From Bacteroidaceae bacterium (GTDB lineage: Bacteria > Bacteroidota > Bacteroidia > Bacteroidales > Bacteroidaceae), in contig JAEDIG010000010.1 in the NCBI GenBank assembly GCA_016292545.1, positions 1-35,167 of the forward strand: DNA of 35,167 nt, given 5' to 3'. The notes beneath the pieces were generated by a model, which saw nothing but the letters and a program-made list of their open reading frames with translations, made no database searches and had not been told where the DNA came from. This document shows positions 23,878 through 33,134 of the stretch, in pieces. The stretch's first letter is position 1. Each line of letters opens with the position of its first letter. Both the position numbers and the translations under genes were made by a program.

Positions 23878-26037
23878 TCAACGGTCGAACAATTCGAAGG
23901 TGAACTTGGCACCTATCTCAGCATACTTCCAGTTGGCAAAGGAGGTGAAAAGGCCCACATCGAAGATGCGGGTGCCCATGCCATAGCCCAATTCGAGATA
24001 AGGACGCAGATGGGGGACAATGAGGCCGCCCACATAGATGCGCTCGGAGAATACATGACGCGACAGGCGACCAAAATAGGGGAAAAGGAGGAAAGGCGTC
24101 TCGTAGGTGATGTTCGCACTGGCATACTGGCGGGAGGAGTTGTACCACCGGGAATCGAGCAACTGGAACACACCACCCAGATCATCGTTCCACCCCGTGG
24201 GGAGATTGGAACGCCTGAAATTCACATAATCAATGAAGTACATGCCTTTGCTTCGCGAATAGCCGCCCCATGCCAAACGATAGAAAAGCTGGCGGATGGG
24301 GCCAAGGGGGATGCTATGCTGCCAGTCGATTTCCAAACGGCCATAGCTGTCGGCATGGGGCAGAATGCCCTTGAGACCGTGCTCGCAATCGATGCTTATC
24401 GTGGGATAACGGGAATAGAGGTTGATTTTACGTTTGCCGTCGCGATAGTAGTATTGGTGCGGTGTCCACATGAGACGGAAACCAGGAGCAAAGCTGTTGT
24501 AGATGCGGGGAATGTACACATCCGACCAGTCGGGTCCCAAATGGCCGTCTATCTCCGGATTGTAACGCCTGGAATCGGTGCGCTGGTGCATCTCCAATTT
24601 CACATCCAGCGAAAGACCGTTGACTATCTCCCATCTGTTCTTGAGCTTCACATAGAAATCATTGTAGTAGCGGAGCTTCACGTCGTCGAAATTGAAAAGG
24701 CTGTCGGGGATGTCCTTCAGGTAATCAATATAAGCACTGCTGTAGATGCGGTTGCCGTTACCTATCTCCATCGACACGCCCGTGCATCGGGCAGGCAGGT
24801 AGTCGTATTCTGTCAGGACGTTCCAGTAAAAGTCCTTCTGCTTGAAGTTGTAGCCCAGACGGGGTGTCACCCGCAGGAGGCGGTCGTCCTTGAAAAGATG
24901 CTGGAAACGCAGCTTCATACTGTAGGAAATACCCCGGGAAGGACTGTAACCCAGCATGAAAGGATTGAACAGGGGGGGCATCCTCAGGGAACTTTCCTCG
25001 TTGATATGGAATGTATGCGACTCGGCCAGCACATCGCCCACCCTGCGCCACCGTGCCTCCCTCAAGCTGTCGTGCGGCTGGGTGCGGGCAGAATCGAGCC
25101 GCAGCTGATGGGCACAATAGATGCCCTTCTCCTCTGATGTGAGCGGTTCGAAGCGCATCTGGGCGAAGCACTCCGTATCGCAGTTGATGGTGCTGGTGTC
25201 GGTGCGCAAAGTATAGGAGCTGCTAAGGTCGAGGTTGTCCCTGGCCGGTTTTTCCACCATGGGATAGATTTCCTCGTAGCGAAGCAATGCCAGATAGCGG
25301 CCATCCAGACGGTTGCCGAAGAAGCGGAACTTGCCATTGATGGCCACCCTGCACGGCAGCAGGCGTTCGGGCGTATCCTCCTCACCCATCGTAAGGTCGA
25401 CCGTACAGGCAAAAAACTCCGAGTAGACATCCATCTTCATGGTACGCACAGTCATTGACTCCTCGCTCACGGCCATTGTGCCGTTCACCAACTGGGAACT
25501 GCTGTAGCGCGGAATGAAAGAAATGAAAAACAGCCGCCGGCCCTCTTCACCACTCACGCTATCCACCTGGAAACGGTAATACCCGCGCCCCACGAGCGAA
25601 AGCGGAGATAGCAGCCGCTCGTCGATCATGTAGGTGGAATAGATATTGAGGTGGAAATACTCCGGCAACTGACCCTCAGCACGCCACTGCCGGTTCATCG
25701 TGCCACACTCAGAAAGAAGCTTCTGGTCGTAGGTGCCGGGAGCAATGTAGTGAAGGTCGCTCACCGACTCACTGATATACTCACGCTCGTTGCGGTTTAT
25801 CTTGAACATAGAGGGCAGATAACGCAGCATGAAATTCCGGCGCTTCACCTTCACCACACCCCTCACATACAGTTTGGCCTCATATCCTCCCACCTCTGCA
25901 CTGAAATCGGGGGCAGACGCAAACACCCGCTGCATGACATCGTCTGCAGCGGGCATGTGCTTATCCTTGCGATGGGTGCGGCCCTGAACCGACCCACCCA
26001 TCAGCAACATACAAAGAAAGAGAACCACCCCCCTCAT
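23878..26037 (-). CDS. DUF5686-family outer-membrane protein
   Basis: 719 residues from ATG 26037 (MRGVVLFLCMLLMGGSVQG, a signal peptide). The frame is open for 103 further codons upstream, but that stretch overlaps the peptidase gene in another frame and is not hydrophobic in the right way. The mature protein begins with a helical segment and FSAEVGGYEAKLYVRG, typical of DUF5686 after its usual carboxypeptidase-regulatory-like domain, which is missing here. FNPFMLGYSPSRGISYSMKL then leads into many amphipathic barrel strands, ending AEIGAKFTFELFDR with a terminal aromatic/Arg. DUF5686 proteins are predicted outer-membrane barrels of unknown function. Last gene of a three-gene operon, 14 bases after the peptidase. 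Confidence 0.88.
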   Translation of the reverse strand: MRGVVLFLCMLLMGGSVQGRTHRKDKHMPAADDVMQRVFASAPDFSAEVGGYEAKLYVRGVVKVKRRNFMLRYLPSMFKINRNEREYISESVSDLHYIAPGTYDQKLLSECGTMNRQWRAEGQLPEYFHLNIYSTYMIDERLLSPLSLVGRGYYRFQVDSVSGEEGRRLFFISFIPRYSSSQLVNGTMAVSEESMTVRTMKMDVYSEFFACTVDLTMGEEDTPERLLPCRVAINGKFRFFGNRLDGRYLALLRYEEIYPMVEKPARDNLDLSSSYTLRTDTSTINCDTECFAQMRFEPLTSEEKGIYCAHQLRLDSARTQPHDSLREARWRRVGDVLAESHTFHINEESSLRMPPLFNPFMLGYSPSRGISYSMKLRFQHLFKDDRLLRVTPRLGYNFKQKDFYWNVLTEYDYLPARCTGVSMEIGNGNRIYSSAYIDYLKDIPDSLFNFDDVKLRYYNDFYVKLKNRWEIVNGLSLDVKLEMHQRTDSRRYNPEIDGHLGPDWSDVYIPRIYNSFAPGFRLMWTPHQYYYRDGKRKINLYSRYPTISIDCEHGLKGILPHADSYGRLEIDWQHSIPLGPIRQLFYRLAWGGYSRSKGMYFIDYVNFRRSNLPTGWNDDLGGVFQLLDSRWYNSSRQYASANITYETPFLLFPYFGRLSRHVFSERIYVGGLIVPHLRPYLELGYGMGTRIFDVGLFTSFANWKYAEIGAKFTFELFDR

Positions 26038-26051
26038 CCCTGCATACGGGC

Positions 26052-26726
26052 TTAGTCCCTGCGTCCCAGGAAGATGGACACATAGTACACCAGCGTGGCC
26101 AGCGAGCTGAGCGCAGCCACCACATAGGTATAGGCAGCCGAACGGAGTGCATCCACAGCTATGGGATAGGCAGCGGGGCTCACGATGCCTGCCTGACGCA
26201 GCCACTGGGTGGCCCTCATGCTGGCATTGATTTCCACGGGAAGCGTGATGAAGCTGAAGAGCGTGGTCATGGCAAAGAGGATGATGCCGCCCAAAAGAAT
26301 CTGCGGGAAAGTCTGTACCGTGAAGATACCTATCAGCAACACCCACTGCATCCAGCTGCTGGCAAAGCTGACAGCAGGCACAAGGGCACTACGCATCTTC
26401 AGCGGACCATAGGCACAGGCGTGCTGCACGGCGTGGCCACATTCGTGTGCAGCCACAGCTGCAGCGGCCACACTATAGGAGGCATACACATCCTCGCTCA
26501 GGTTGACCGTCTTGTCGGTGGGGTTATAATGGTCGGTGAGCCGACCGCTGGTGCTAATCACCTTCACATCGTAGATGCCATGCGCATGAAGCATCATCTC
26601 GGCCACCTCGCGGCCCGAAAGGGAGCACGGCTGGCGGGAATACACCTCGAACTTGCGTTTCAGGTTGCTCTGCACCAAGTAACTCACCACTGCGATGCCA
26701 ATAAACAATATCCAATACATACTCAT
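26052..26726 (-). CDS. YugP-like membrane zinc metallopeptidase
   Basis: 224 residues (start 26726; ATG 26720 is also possible). Member of the Zn_peptidase_2 / YugP family of inner-membrane neutral zinc metallopeptidases. An N-terminal membrane helix (about 4-19), a cytosolic segment with GLTDHYNP-like GRLTDHYNPTDKTVNLSEDV, then HECGH (residues 94-98), the zinc-binding and catalytic HExxH motif, followed by AVQHACAYGPLKMR. Two more helices cover about 125-175, with LPVEINAS between the helical parts, and a final helix lies near 195-218. Length and motif order fit the family. Its substrate is unknown. It lies 28 bases after the phosphoesterase gene. Confidence 0.93.
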   Translation of the reverse strand: MSMYWILFIGIAVVSYLVQSNLKRKFEVYSRQPCSLSGREVAEMMLHAHGIYDVKVISTSGRLTDHYNPTDKTVNLSEDVYASYSVAAAAVAAHECGHAVQHACAYGPLKMRSALVPAVSFASSWMQWVLLIGIFTVQTFPQILLGGIILFAMTTLFSFITLPVEINASMRATQWLRQAGIVSPAAYPIAVDALRSAAYTYVVAALSSLATLVYYVSIFLGRRD

Positions 26727-26754
26727 TTTGTCGTTATATTTAAATGTTAAACAA

Positions 26755-28611
26755 TTATTCCGTCACTTGCAGCAACCCCACTGTGCCATCGGTGCTGGTG
26801 AAGAGCACCCGCCGTTTGGCGAGCGGGACCACCGTGCTTATCAGGCTGTTGCCCACATGATGGCGCCACAGGAGCCTGCCACTGAGGGCCTCCACAGCAA
26901 AAATCATGCCCTCCTTGGTGCTGCCATACACCACGCCGTCGCGTTCCACAGGCATACTGGGTGCATGTTCATAGCCGAAGCCCACATTGCACGCCCACAG
27001 CTCCCGGGGCACGCGCTCAGCTGCCGAGTAGCAGACAAGGCTGTCCTGCATGGTCTTGCTGTATATCCGCTGTCCGTCGGCACTCAGGGCAATGGTCTCG
27101 CGCACCATGGACTGCTTGGTGCGCCACACCTGGGTGCCCGTGGCAAGGTCGATGGCCGTCATGGCCCGCTCGGGGTCAGCAATGAACACCATTCCATGCG
27201 AAGCCACAGGCCACACGGCTGCAGGGCTGTAGTGTGAGTGCGTCTTTTCGGTGTGCCACTGCCACCGTTCGCGCCCTGTCTTTCTGTCCACGGCATAGAG
27301 TGTGTTGTCCCAGGCACCGAACACCACACAACCGTCGGCGATGAGCGGTTTGGTTTCGATATAATCCTTCACCTGGTCGTATTGCCACAGCAACTTTCCC
27401 GACTTCAGCGACAAAGCACGCATACACCCATCACTGGCACCTACAAAAACCGTGCCACCGTCGATAGTGACCGCCCCCAATACAGGGCCTTTGCACACGT
27501 AACTCCAACACAAACGGCCATTGTGCGAATCAAAGGCATAGATGCTGCCATCGGCAGAACCCGTCACTACCCTACCCTTGGCCACTGCAGGAGTGCCCAC
27601 AATGCGTGCGCCCGTGGAAGCCGTCCACAGTTTCCGGCCATCGGAAAGAGTATAGGCAGACAGGCAACCAAGGTCATCACCCACATACACCCTACGGCCA
27701 TCTGTACAGGGAGAGGAATAGATGCCCACACCCGTGTGCTCCAGCCACACGCGCTTCACCTGAGCGAAACGTTCGTTGTCTGCATCGCTGGGATACTGGA
27801 TAGGAACTTTGATGCCAGGGCGGTCGCCATAGAGCGGGAAACTGGCAAAACGCACAGCCGGCGTGTCTATCTCCTGAAGCCATACGTGGATGCTGTCGTC
27901 CGTGACCTCATACAGGCCATAGCCGCCCTTGTCCTGGGCATCGTTGCGGTAGTTGGCACGCATCAGCACACCCGGCACGCCGTCGTAACTGAGATTACGC
28001 ATCGAGTGATAATGGCCGCCTATGCACAGCCTCACGTTGTGGCGACGGAGAAGCTCCGTGGCCTGATACCAATTGTCCACATCACCCTCCATCAAGGGAT
28101 AGTGTGTGACGATGATGACGGGTTCGTCGGGCTGGTAGCTGGCCATGCGATCGTCCAGCCACGTGAGGTCCTGCGGCACCACATGCCCCAGCGCCATACG
28201 CATGAGCGGTCCTGTGTTGAAGCCCAGAAAATGCACACCCTCATGGGCATATTCAAACCTTTCATAGCCAAATACCTGTTGCCATGCCGTACATCCGCTG
28301 TCGCTCCATTTCGTTTCATGATTGCCCAACACGATGTAATAGGGCACCTGAAGATGGGAAAGGCATTCCCTGACAGCAAGCAAGGTGGCACGGTCGCCAC
28401 ATTCGCTCACATCGCCCGTCACAAGCACGAAATCTATTCCCTGAGCAGCGTTAATCTGGCCGATACTACGCATCAGGTCATCGGTGTGCGGTCCTTCATT
28501 GCCCGTGAGATGAATGTCGGTGAGCTGTGCAAAACGGAAGTGTCTTGCGCTGGCGGTGAGCGTGGCCAGCAGCAACAGTGCCATAAGGGCGGATTTTATC
28601 TTCATTTCCAT
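26755..28611 (-). CDS. Secreted metallophosphoesterase fused to a PQQ-like beta-propeller
   Basis: 618 residues from ATG 28611 (MEMKIKSALM); ATG 28605 would drop two residues. The longer frame (to 28647) is ruled out because the promoter lies inside it. Signal peptide to about residue 22. The calcineurin-like phosphoesterase domain spans about 24-260 with all metal motifs: DIH (32-34), GDVSECGD (66-73), GNHE (96-99), THYPL, and GGHYH. Residues ~290-618 form a propeller of BamB/PQQ-like repeats with six blade motifs of the type G[RKT]..W (GRKLW, GRLCW, GKLLW, GRERW, GTQVW, GRLLW). No cofactor-binding can be claimed. Probably periplasmic. First gene of the operon with the peptidase and DUF5686 genes. 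Confidence 0.92.
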   Translation of the reverse strand: MEMKIKSALMALLLLATLTASARHFRFAQLTDIHLTGNEGPHTDDLMRSIGQINAAQGIDFVLVTGDVSECGDRATLLAVRECLSHLQVPYYIVLGNHETKWSDSGCTAWQQVFGYERFEYAHEGVHFLGFNTGPLMRMALGHVVPQDLTWLDDRMASYQPDEPVIIVTHYPLMEGDVDNWYQATELLRRHNVRLCIGGHYHSMRNLSYDGVPGVLMRANYRNDAQDKGGYGLYEVTDDSIHVWLQEIDTPAVRFASFPLYGDRPGIKVPIQYPSDADNERFAQVKRVWLEHTGVGIYSSPCTDGRRVYVGDDLGCLSAYTLSDGRKLWTASTGARIVGTPAVAKGRVVTGSADGSIYAFDSHNGRLCWSYVCKGPVLGAVTIDGGTVFVGASDGCMRALSLKSGKLLWQYDQVKDYIETKPLIADGCVVFGAWDNTLYAVDRKTGRERWQWHTEKTHSHYSPAAVWPVASHGMVFIADPERAMTAIDLATGTQVWRTKQSMVRETIALSADGQRIYSKTMQDSLVCYSAAERVPRELWACNVGFGYEHAPSMPVERDGVVYGSTKEGMIFAVEALSGRLLWRHHVGNSLISTVVPLAKRRVLFTSTDGTVGLLQVTE

Positions 28612-28633
28612 ACGGATATATACTTTATCCCCA

Positions 28634-28664
28634 CAAAGATAAGGCAAACCTGCGAGATGGCAAA
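28634..28664 (-). promoter_or_regulatory. Bacteroidales-type promoter of the phosphoesterase operon
   Basis: On the - strand: TTTG at 28664-28661, 19 bases, TATCTTTG at 28641-28634. Same boxes and same spacing as the promoter at 22996-23026. The start of transcription should fall near 28,627, only about 16-22 bases before the ATG, which settles the choice of start codon. Confidence 0.78.
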
Positions 28665-28748
28665 ATATATCCGATGTTTTTATGTGATGTTAACTAAATT
28701 GAGCGTTCAGCAGGTCCCCCTCGCCCCACTGTTCAGAGGAAAGAGGAA

Positions 28749-28858
28749 CGCCCCGATGGGGCAAAAGCTATCAGCCCAGGGCAGAATGGAGCGGAGCGGA
28801 ATGGCACCCTGGGTATTAAAAACGGATAATTGAAAAACGCCCTACAGGGGCAAAAGCC
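28749..28858 (-). repeat. REP-like palindromic unit, copy U3 (inverted)
   Basis: CGCCCCGATGGGGC, then CCCAGGG (28775-28781) to CCCTGGG (28807-28813), then CGCCCTACAGGGGCAAAAGC (28838-28857). Its last 21 bases (28838-28858) are an exact inverted repeat of 28903-28923 in U4. Confidence 0.8.
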
Positions 28859-28902
28859 AGACTATCAGTAAGGTTATTGATATTAACCACGACATGTAGT
28901 CC

Positions 28903-29014
28903 GGCTTTTGCCCCTGTAGGGCGACAGGTTATGTGTGGGGTATGGTAACCCAGGGTGCCATTACGCTTCGCTCCATTCTACCCTGGGCTGAGAGCAGGTT
29001 GCCTTTTCAGGGCG
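28903..29014 (+). repeat. REP-like palindromic unit, copy U4
   Basis: GGCTTTTGCCCCTGTAGGGC (28903-28922), then CCCAGGG (28949-28955) to CCCTGGG (28981-28987), then CCTTTTCAGGGCG. With U3 it forms a nested inverted repeat of about 265 bases; the inner arms extend to 27 bases with one mismatch (28838-28864 against 28897-28923). Confidence 0.8.
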
Positions 29015-29023
29015 CGACTTCCA

Positions 29024-29104
29024 CCCTCTAAACAGGGGAACAGAATGAACATCCCTCATTCCCCATCACCTAACAACGATTTTGAACACCCTACCTTTCA
29101 GGGC
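29024..29104. repeat. Long direct repeat, copy B
   Basis: Same orientation as copy A at 23211-23290 and nearly identical, with one extra base. In both places it adjoins palindromic units of the U family, so the two together form a composite repeat on each side of the three-gene operon. Confidence 0.8.
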
Positions 29105-29142
29105 GTGGAAATGTGTGGATTTGGCTGGAATCCTATAATTAG

Positions 29143-29174
29143 AAGGGGGTGCGCCGATTGCAGCGCACCCCCTT
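29143..29174 (-). terminator. Strong terminator after the GLUG protein gene
   Basis: AAGGGGGTGCGC (29143-29154) pairs perfectly with GCGCACCCCCTT (29163-29174) around an eight-base loop, 25 bases past the stop codon. In the - direction it is followed by CTAATTATAGG, T/A-rich but without a long T run. Confidence 0.8.
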
Positions 29175-29199
29175 TATAAGGTTCAAGAAAAGAGGCAGG

Positions 29200-32100
29200 T
29201 TACTTGAGAACCACCTTCTTGTTGTTTACAATGTAGAGACCCTTCAGGCCCTTCAGGCTCTTGCCATTGCAAACCTGGGCACCAGCCACGTTGACAACAT
29301 TGTAGTTGCCCTCGGCAGCGTTGATGCCGTCGATGCCAGTGGCACCACCGGCTACGATAGCCATGATGCGCTCGATGGTAGCATCGTCGATGATTTCAGA
29401 ACCGTGAACATAGTATGTGAGAACCACATCCTTGTCCTGCTCAACTTCGCCGTTCATGGTAACCATTCCGGCAGGAACAGTGACATAGAGCAGCTTGCTG
29501 GTAGTGATGGGCTCAGCCAAAGCTACGTTGATAAGGCCACCGTTTACGGTGACAGTACCTTCGATGTACTCACCTGCGAAGTAGTCGTAGATGGTAATCT
29601 GCTTGTCAGCAGCCACCTCAGCCCATCTGGTACCAGTGGTGAGGGTGATGCTGTTCATTGTGGAAACGAGGGTTACATTGTCGCGAGTAGCAATTACGTT
29701 CTCGCTGGCATCAGCGATGACATAGCGCTTGTCTACGTCTACGTATGCTACAGTCAGTGTAGAGCCCTGGTCGCTGGCAGGACCTGACTGCCACAGACGC
29801 ATTTCGCTACCACCGGCACCACCGGAGCGGTTAATCCAGTAGCCGTTAACGCCCAGACCGAAAGTATGGTCGTCCTTCTGGCCGAGTTCCCATACAGTGG
29901 GCTCGGCAGTCATCAGAGGAGCCTGACCGTTGCCGGCAGCGTCCAGATGCAGGTACTTGCCCTCACCGGCAGCGAGGTTCATCACCTTGTAGCCGTCATA
30001 GGGATTGCCATAGAAGCTCCACAGATACTGGTCGGTAGCCAGGCTCTCGGTAACCATGTTGTATACCTCTGCTTCCTCGCCCTCATACTGGAGGTACTTG
30101 TTGGGCTCGTGCATGTTGATAACCTCGTACCACTTGGCATCAGCGAAGCTCTCGCTGGCCTCGAACGGAGTGTTCACAGTCACGTAGATGTCGAAGGTCT
30201 GGTCACCTTCTACCACACCCTCGGGAGCAGTAGCCTCTACGAATGCGGGAGTGCCCACTTCGGGGAATGGATCTCCTACGATAGCCCTAATTTCCTGAAC
30301 GCGCACTTTCCTGTCATCCATAATCTGGTTATATGTAATCTTGGCAAATGCGGGATGCTCGAACTCGGGATATTCCTCAGCGGGAACCACTTCGAAGGCG
30401 AAGATAGAACCGCCGTCACAGTTCCAGCTGCCAATCTCATTGCCACCCCAGTCGTTCCACCATGCGCCCTGGTCGCCAGTGCTGGTGTTAAGACCGATGT
30501 AGAAGCCATCCTTTGACATGGAAGGATCGAACAGCAGGTTCCACTGGTTGTAACCGGTAGACCAGGTGTCGAACGAAGACATGCAAGCGTCGCCAGCAGC
30601 AGCGTTGTAAATACGTACGGGCTGGAAGCGGCCATTCAGGCTGCCATTTGTTACGAAGTAGTACATAGAAGCTGCGCCTTCGGGCTCAGCAACCTCGGGC
30701 TGACGAGCGCCGTTGCCGGCAAACTTCAGGTACTTGCCTGTGCGGGTGTTCTTGATGTAGTACAGCTTGGGAGCATCATCGGTGGTGAACTCGGGCACTA
30801 CATTGTTGGTGTAGCTGCCACAGATGCTGTTCACCTGAGCGGTGCTTACGGGAGAGGGATAGCCGTCCTGGCCAATCTGCTGACCCATACCCAGCTTGTA
30901 TGCCAGCTCACCGCTGGCAAGCATCTCTGCAGAAGCCAGCTCGCCCTGCTGAGAGTTTGCAAAGTACTTGTTGACCCATACATTGTTCATGTTGCAGTTG
31001 CCTACGTTGCGGCTGATGGTGTGGGTGTCGTTCTCGCCAACCTCGATGTCACCTACCATAAGGCAGTTGATGAGGGTTGTAGCGCTACTAGCCCAACCAA
31101 TGAGACCACCACAGTTGGAGGTACCGCCAGTGGTGGTGAGCTTACCTGCGAACACGCAGTTCTTGAGGGTGACAGGATTGTCGGCAACGCCCAGAATACC
31201 AGCGTTGGTGGCATCACCCTGCACGCTGCTCTCGATGGTGACGGTGCTCAGCACATTCTCGATGACAGCACCTGCCTTCCAGATGTGAGAAGCCACACCG
31301 GCTGCATACTTACCGTTGCTGGTGATGGTACCGTCAATCCAGAGGTTCTTCACGGTACCCATCAGGCACTGGAAGGGAGCGCAGTTTTCAGAACCGTCGG
31401 TCTTTACACGCTTGATAGTGAGTTTGTGGCCCTGGCCATCAAATACACCGTCGAAATCGTGATAGTCGATACCGATGGACATGTTGTAGTCCGAGAAGTC
31501 GATGTCGGCGGTCAGGCGTGCATTGCGTGTATTGTCGACAGTATTGATGATAGTGGCATACCAATAGAGCTGCTTTGCATTAGCAATCTCATAGGCTCCG
31601 TCTACCATCTCGAATGCATTGACATCGATATGTCCGCAGACAGCGCAGACACCCTCTTCAAAGGTATGGGGAGGAATCACTGAAGGCTCGTTGGTGTAGG
31701 TTCTGTTCTCGCTCAGGGCAGAACCATCGCAGCTCAGACCCTCGGGGCAGCTCAGGTAAACCTGCTTGTGGCCCTCATAGAGAACAGGATAAGCATCCTC
31801 GCCCAGACACTGGGTGAAGACAATCTCCGTCTGGTTACCATTGAGCAGATAGCACAGGCGACCGCCAGTCAGGTCTTCTTCAGTAATGGCGGTGCAATCG
31901 TTGTTGCCGTTGGGCTCATAGCAGTTGGTGGTACCGACACCGCGAACGAAGGTGTTGTTGCCGTCCACACCGTTTACAGTGGCTATGCTCCAGCAGTTGG
32001 TGACAGAGCCGTTGCCTGCCCAGCCGGCAATGGCTGCACACTCATTCCTACCCGTGATGGTGCCAGTTACGTAGCAGTTGGTGATGCGGGGCGCACAAGC

Positions 32101-33072
32101 GTTGCCCATGTTCACACCAAGGATACCGCCGATGTTCTGTGCAGAACCCGCCATGGTGCCCTCGTTGCCCAGACGGTCCAACGTGATGGAGCCACCATTG
32201 ATGCCGCCACCAACGATACCCACAAAGGCCTTACCTGTGATGGCGCAAGTGGCATCGAGCACAAGGTTGCGCACCTCAGAATCGCCGGTGATAGCACCCA
32301 CGAGACCTACATAGTCTCTTGCAGGCATGCTGATGACCAGGTTGCTGATCTTGTGGCCCTGGCCATTGAGACTACCGTTGAAAGGATTGGACACGCCACC
32401 GATGGGAGCCATCTCCACGCCGGCCATGTCGATGTCGGCAGTGAGCGCAGCTTTAACGCCAGTGGCACCCTTGGCCACAAAGGCAGACAGTTCCTTCAGG
32501 TCGGCAGCGTTGTTAATCTGGTATACGCCGTCCACCTGCTCCAAAGTGGTGGAGATGGGAGCCGGACCCACATTGGTGACACGCAGGTTGCGGATGGTGA
32601 TGGTAGCAGCATCGTTGTTGCCGAAGTCGAAACGGATGGCACTGCCAGCCTTGCCAAAGCCCCAGTCAGCGGCCCAAGCCCTGGTGACATCCACAATCTT
32701 CTCTGTCCACTCGGAGGTGGCATCTGCACCACCGAAGTTGATGGAGTAACCACCACGCCAGGGAGAGAAGAAGAACTCCAGTTCATTGGAAACGGTCTGG
32801 TCAACGGTGTACTCGAAAGCGATGTACTTGTAGTCCTCTGTCAAGTCGGCTTCCAGAGGGAAGGTGGCACAGAAGGGGTCACCTCCGATGCACTTTACAA
32901 CATACTCATTCTCTGCGGTTTCCGTAATCTCGACATTGTTCTTGTCGCCCTCGGTGTAGTTCAACCTCAGGGTCACATCGTCCGCATAGGCTGCCTTGGG
33001 GGCAAGCAGAGCAACAGCTGCAAGCATTGGTGCACATGTGAACCAACGCATGAAAGTCTTTAATTGCTTCAT
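29200..33072 (-). CDS. Large secreted GLUG-repeat protein with C-terminal sorting-like tail
   Basis: 1290 residues. Signal peptide cleaved near AYA/DD (residue 30-31). Residues 31-170 form a strand-rich, jelly-roll-like domain. Two GLUG-type modules follow, 182-432 and 490-742, each running LTADIDM or LTADIDF, F.G.GQGHK, AGG/GGI.G or GGLIGW, and closing L.Y.L then G.D.YP. A short CAVCGH stretch sits between them. About 760-1150 holds two segments resembling ricin-type trefoils (YYIKNTRTGKYLKF and YEVINMHEPNKYLQY). The tail (YNVVNVAGAQV, GLKGLYIVNNKKVVLK) is like the C-terminal sorting domains of secreted Bacteroidetes proteins. GLUG proteins are usually surface adhesins; the ligand is unknown. 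It lies 62 bases after the CotH gene and no promoter is seen between them. Confidence 0.88.
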   Translation of the reverse strand: MKQLKTFMRWFTCAPMLAAVALLAPKAAYADDVTLRLNYTEGDKNNVEITETAENEYVVKCIGGDPFCATFPLEADLTEDYKYIAFEYTVDQTVSNELEFFFSPWRGGYSINFGGADATSEWTEKIVDVTRAWAADWGFGKAGSAIRFDFGNNDAATITIRNLRVTNVGPAPISTTLEQVDGVYQINNAADLKELSAFVAKGATGVKAALTADIDMAGVEMAPIGGVSNPFNGSLNGQGHKISNLVISMPARDYVGLVGAITGDSEVRNLVLDATCAITGKAFVGIVGGGINGGSITLDRLGNEGTMAGSAQNIGGILGVNMGNACAPRITNCYVTGTITGRNECAAIAGWAGNGSVTNCWSIATVNGVDGNNTFVRGVGTTNCYEPNGNNDCTAITEEDLTGGRLCYLLNGNQTEIVFTQCLGEDAYPVLYEGHKQVYLSCPEGLSCDGSALSENRTYTNEPSVIPPHTFEEGVCAVCGHIDVNAFEMVDGAYEIANAKQLYWYATIINTVDNTRNARLTADIDFSDYNMSIGIDYHDFDGVFDGQGHKLTIKRVKTDGSENCAPFQCLMGTVKNLWIDGTITSNGKYAAGVASHIWKAGAVIENVLSTVTIESSVQGDATNAGILGVADNPVTLKNCVFAGKLTTTGGTSNCGGLIGWASSATTLINCLMVGDIEVGENDTHTISRNVGNCNMNNVWVNKYFANSQQGELASAEMLASGELAYKLGMGQQIGQDGYPSPVSTAQVNSICGSYTNNVVPEFTTDDAPKLYYIKNTRTGKYLKFAGNGARQPEVAEPEGAASMYYFVTNGSLNGRFQPVRIYNAAAGDACMSSFDTWSTGYNQWNLLFDPSMSKDGFYIGLNTSTGDQGAWWNDWGGNEIGSWNCDGGSIFAFEVVPAEEYPEFEHPAFAKITYNQIMDDRKVRVQEIRAIVGDPFPEVGTPAFVEATAPEGVVEGDQTFDIYVTVNTPFEASESFADAKWYEVINMHEPNKYLQYEGEEAEVYNMVTESLATDQYLWSFYGNPYDGYKVMNLAAGEGKYLHLDAAGNGQAPLMTAEPTVWELGQKDDHTFGLGVNGYWINRSGGAGGSEMRLWQSGPASDQGSTLTVAYVDVDKRYVIADASENVIATRDNVTLVSTMNSITLTTGTRWAEVAADKQITIYDYFAGEYIEGTVTVNGGLINVALAEPITTSKLLYVTVPAGMVTMNGEVEQDKDVVLTYYVHGSEIIDDATIERIMAIVAGGATGIDGINAAEGNYNVVNVAGAQVCNGKSLKGLKGLYIVNNKKVVLK

Positions 33073-33134
33073 AAGCGAAAAATTTGTTTAGTTAATAATT
33101 GAATGTTATTTATCATTGGTTTTCATTTTCTTTA

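Larger units (their letters stand above)
28612..29199. other. 588-base intergenic region: promoter, repeat pair, terminator
   Basis: No gene is seen. From left to right it holds the promoter of the phosphoesterase operon (28634-28664), palindromic units U3 and U4 facing each other around a centre near 28,881, direct repeat copy B (29024-29104), and the terminator of the GLUG gene (29143-29174). Confidence 0.8.

Noticed and set aside
26038..26346. Upstream extension of the DUF5686 gene into the peptidase gene
   Set aside because: The extra 103 residues are His/Cys-rich and overlap YugP coding sequence in another frame; a normal signal peptide begins at 26037.
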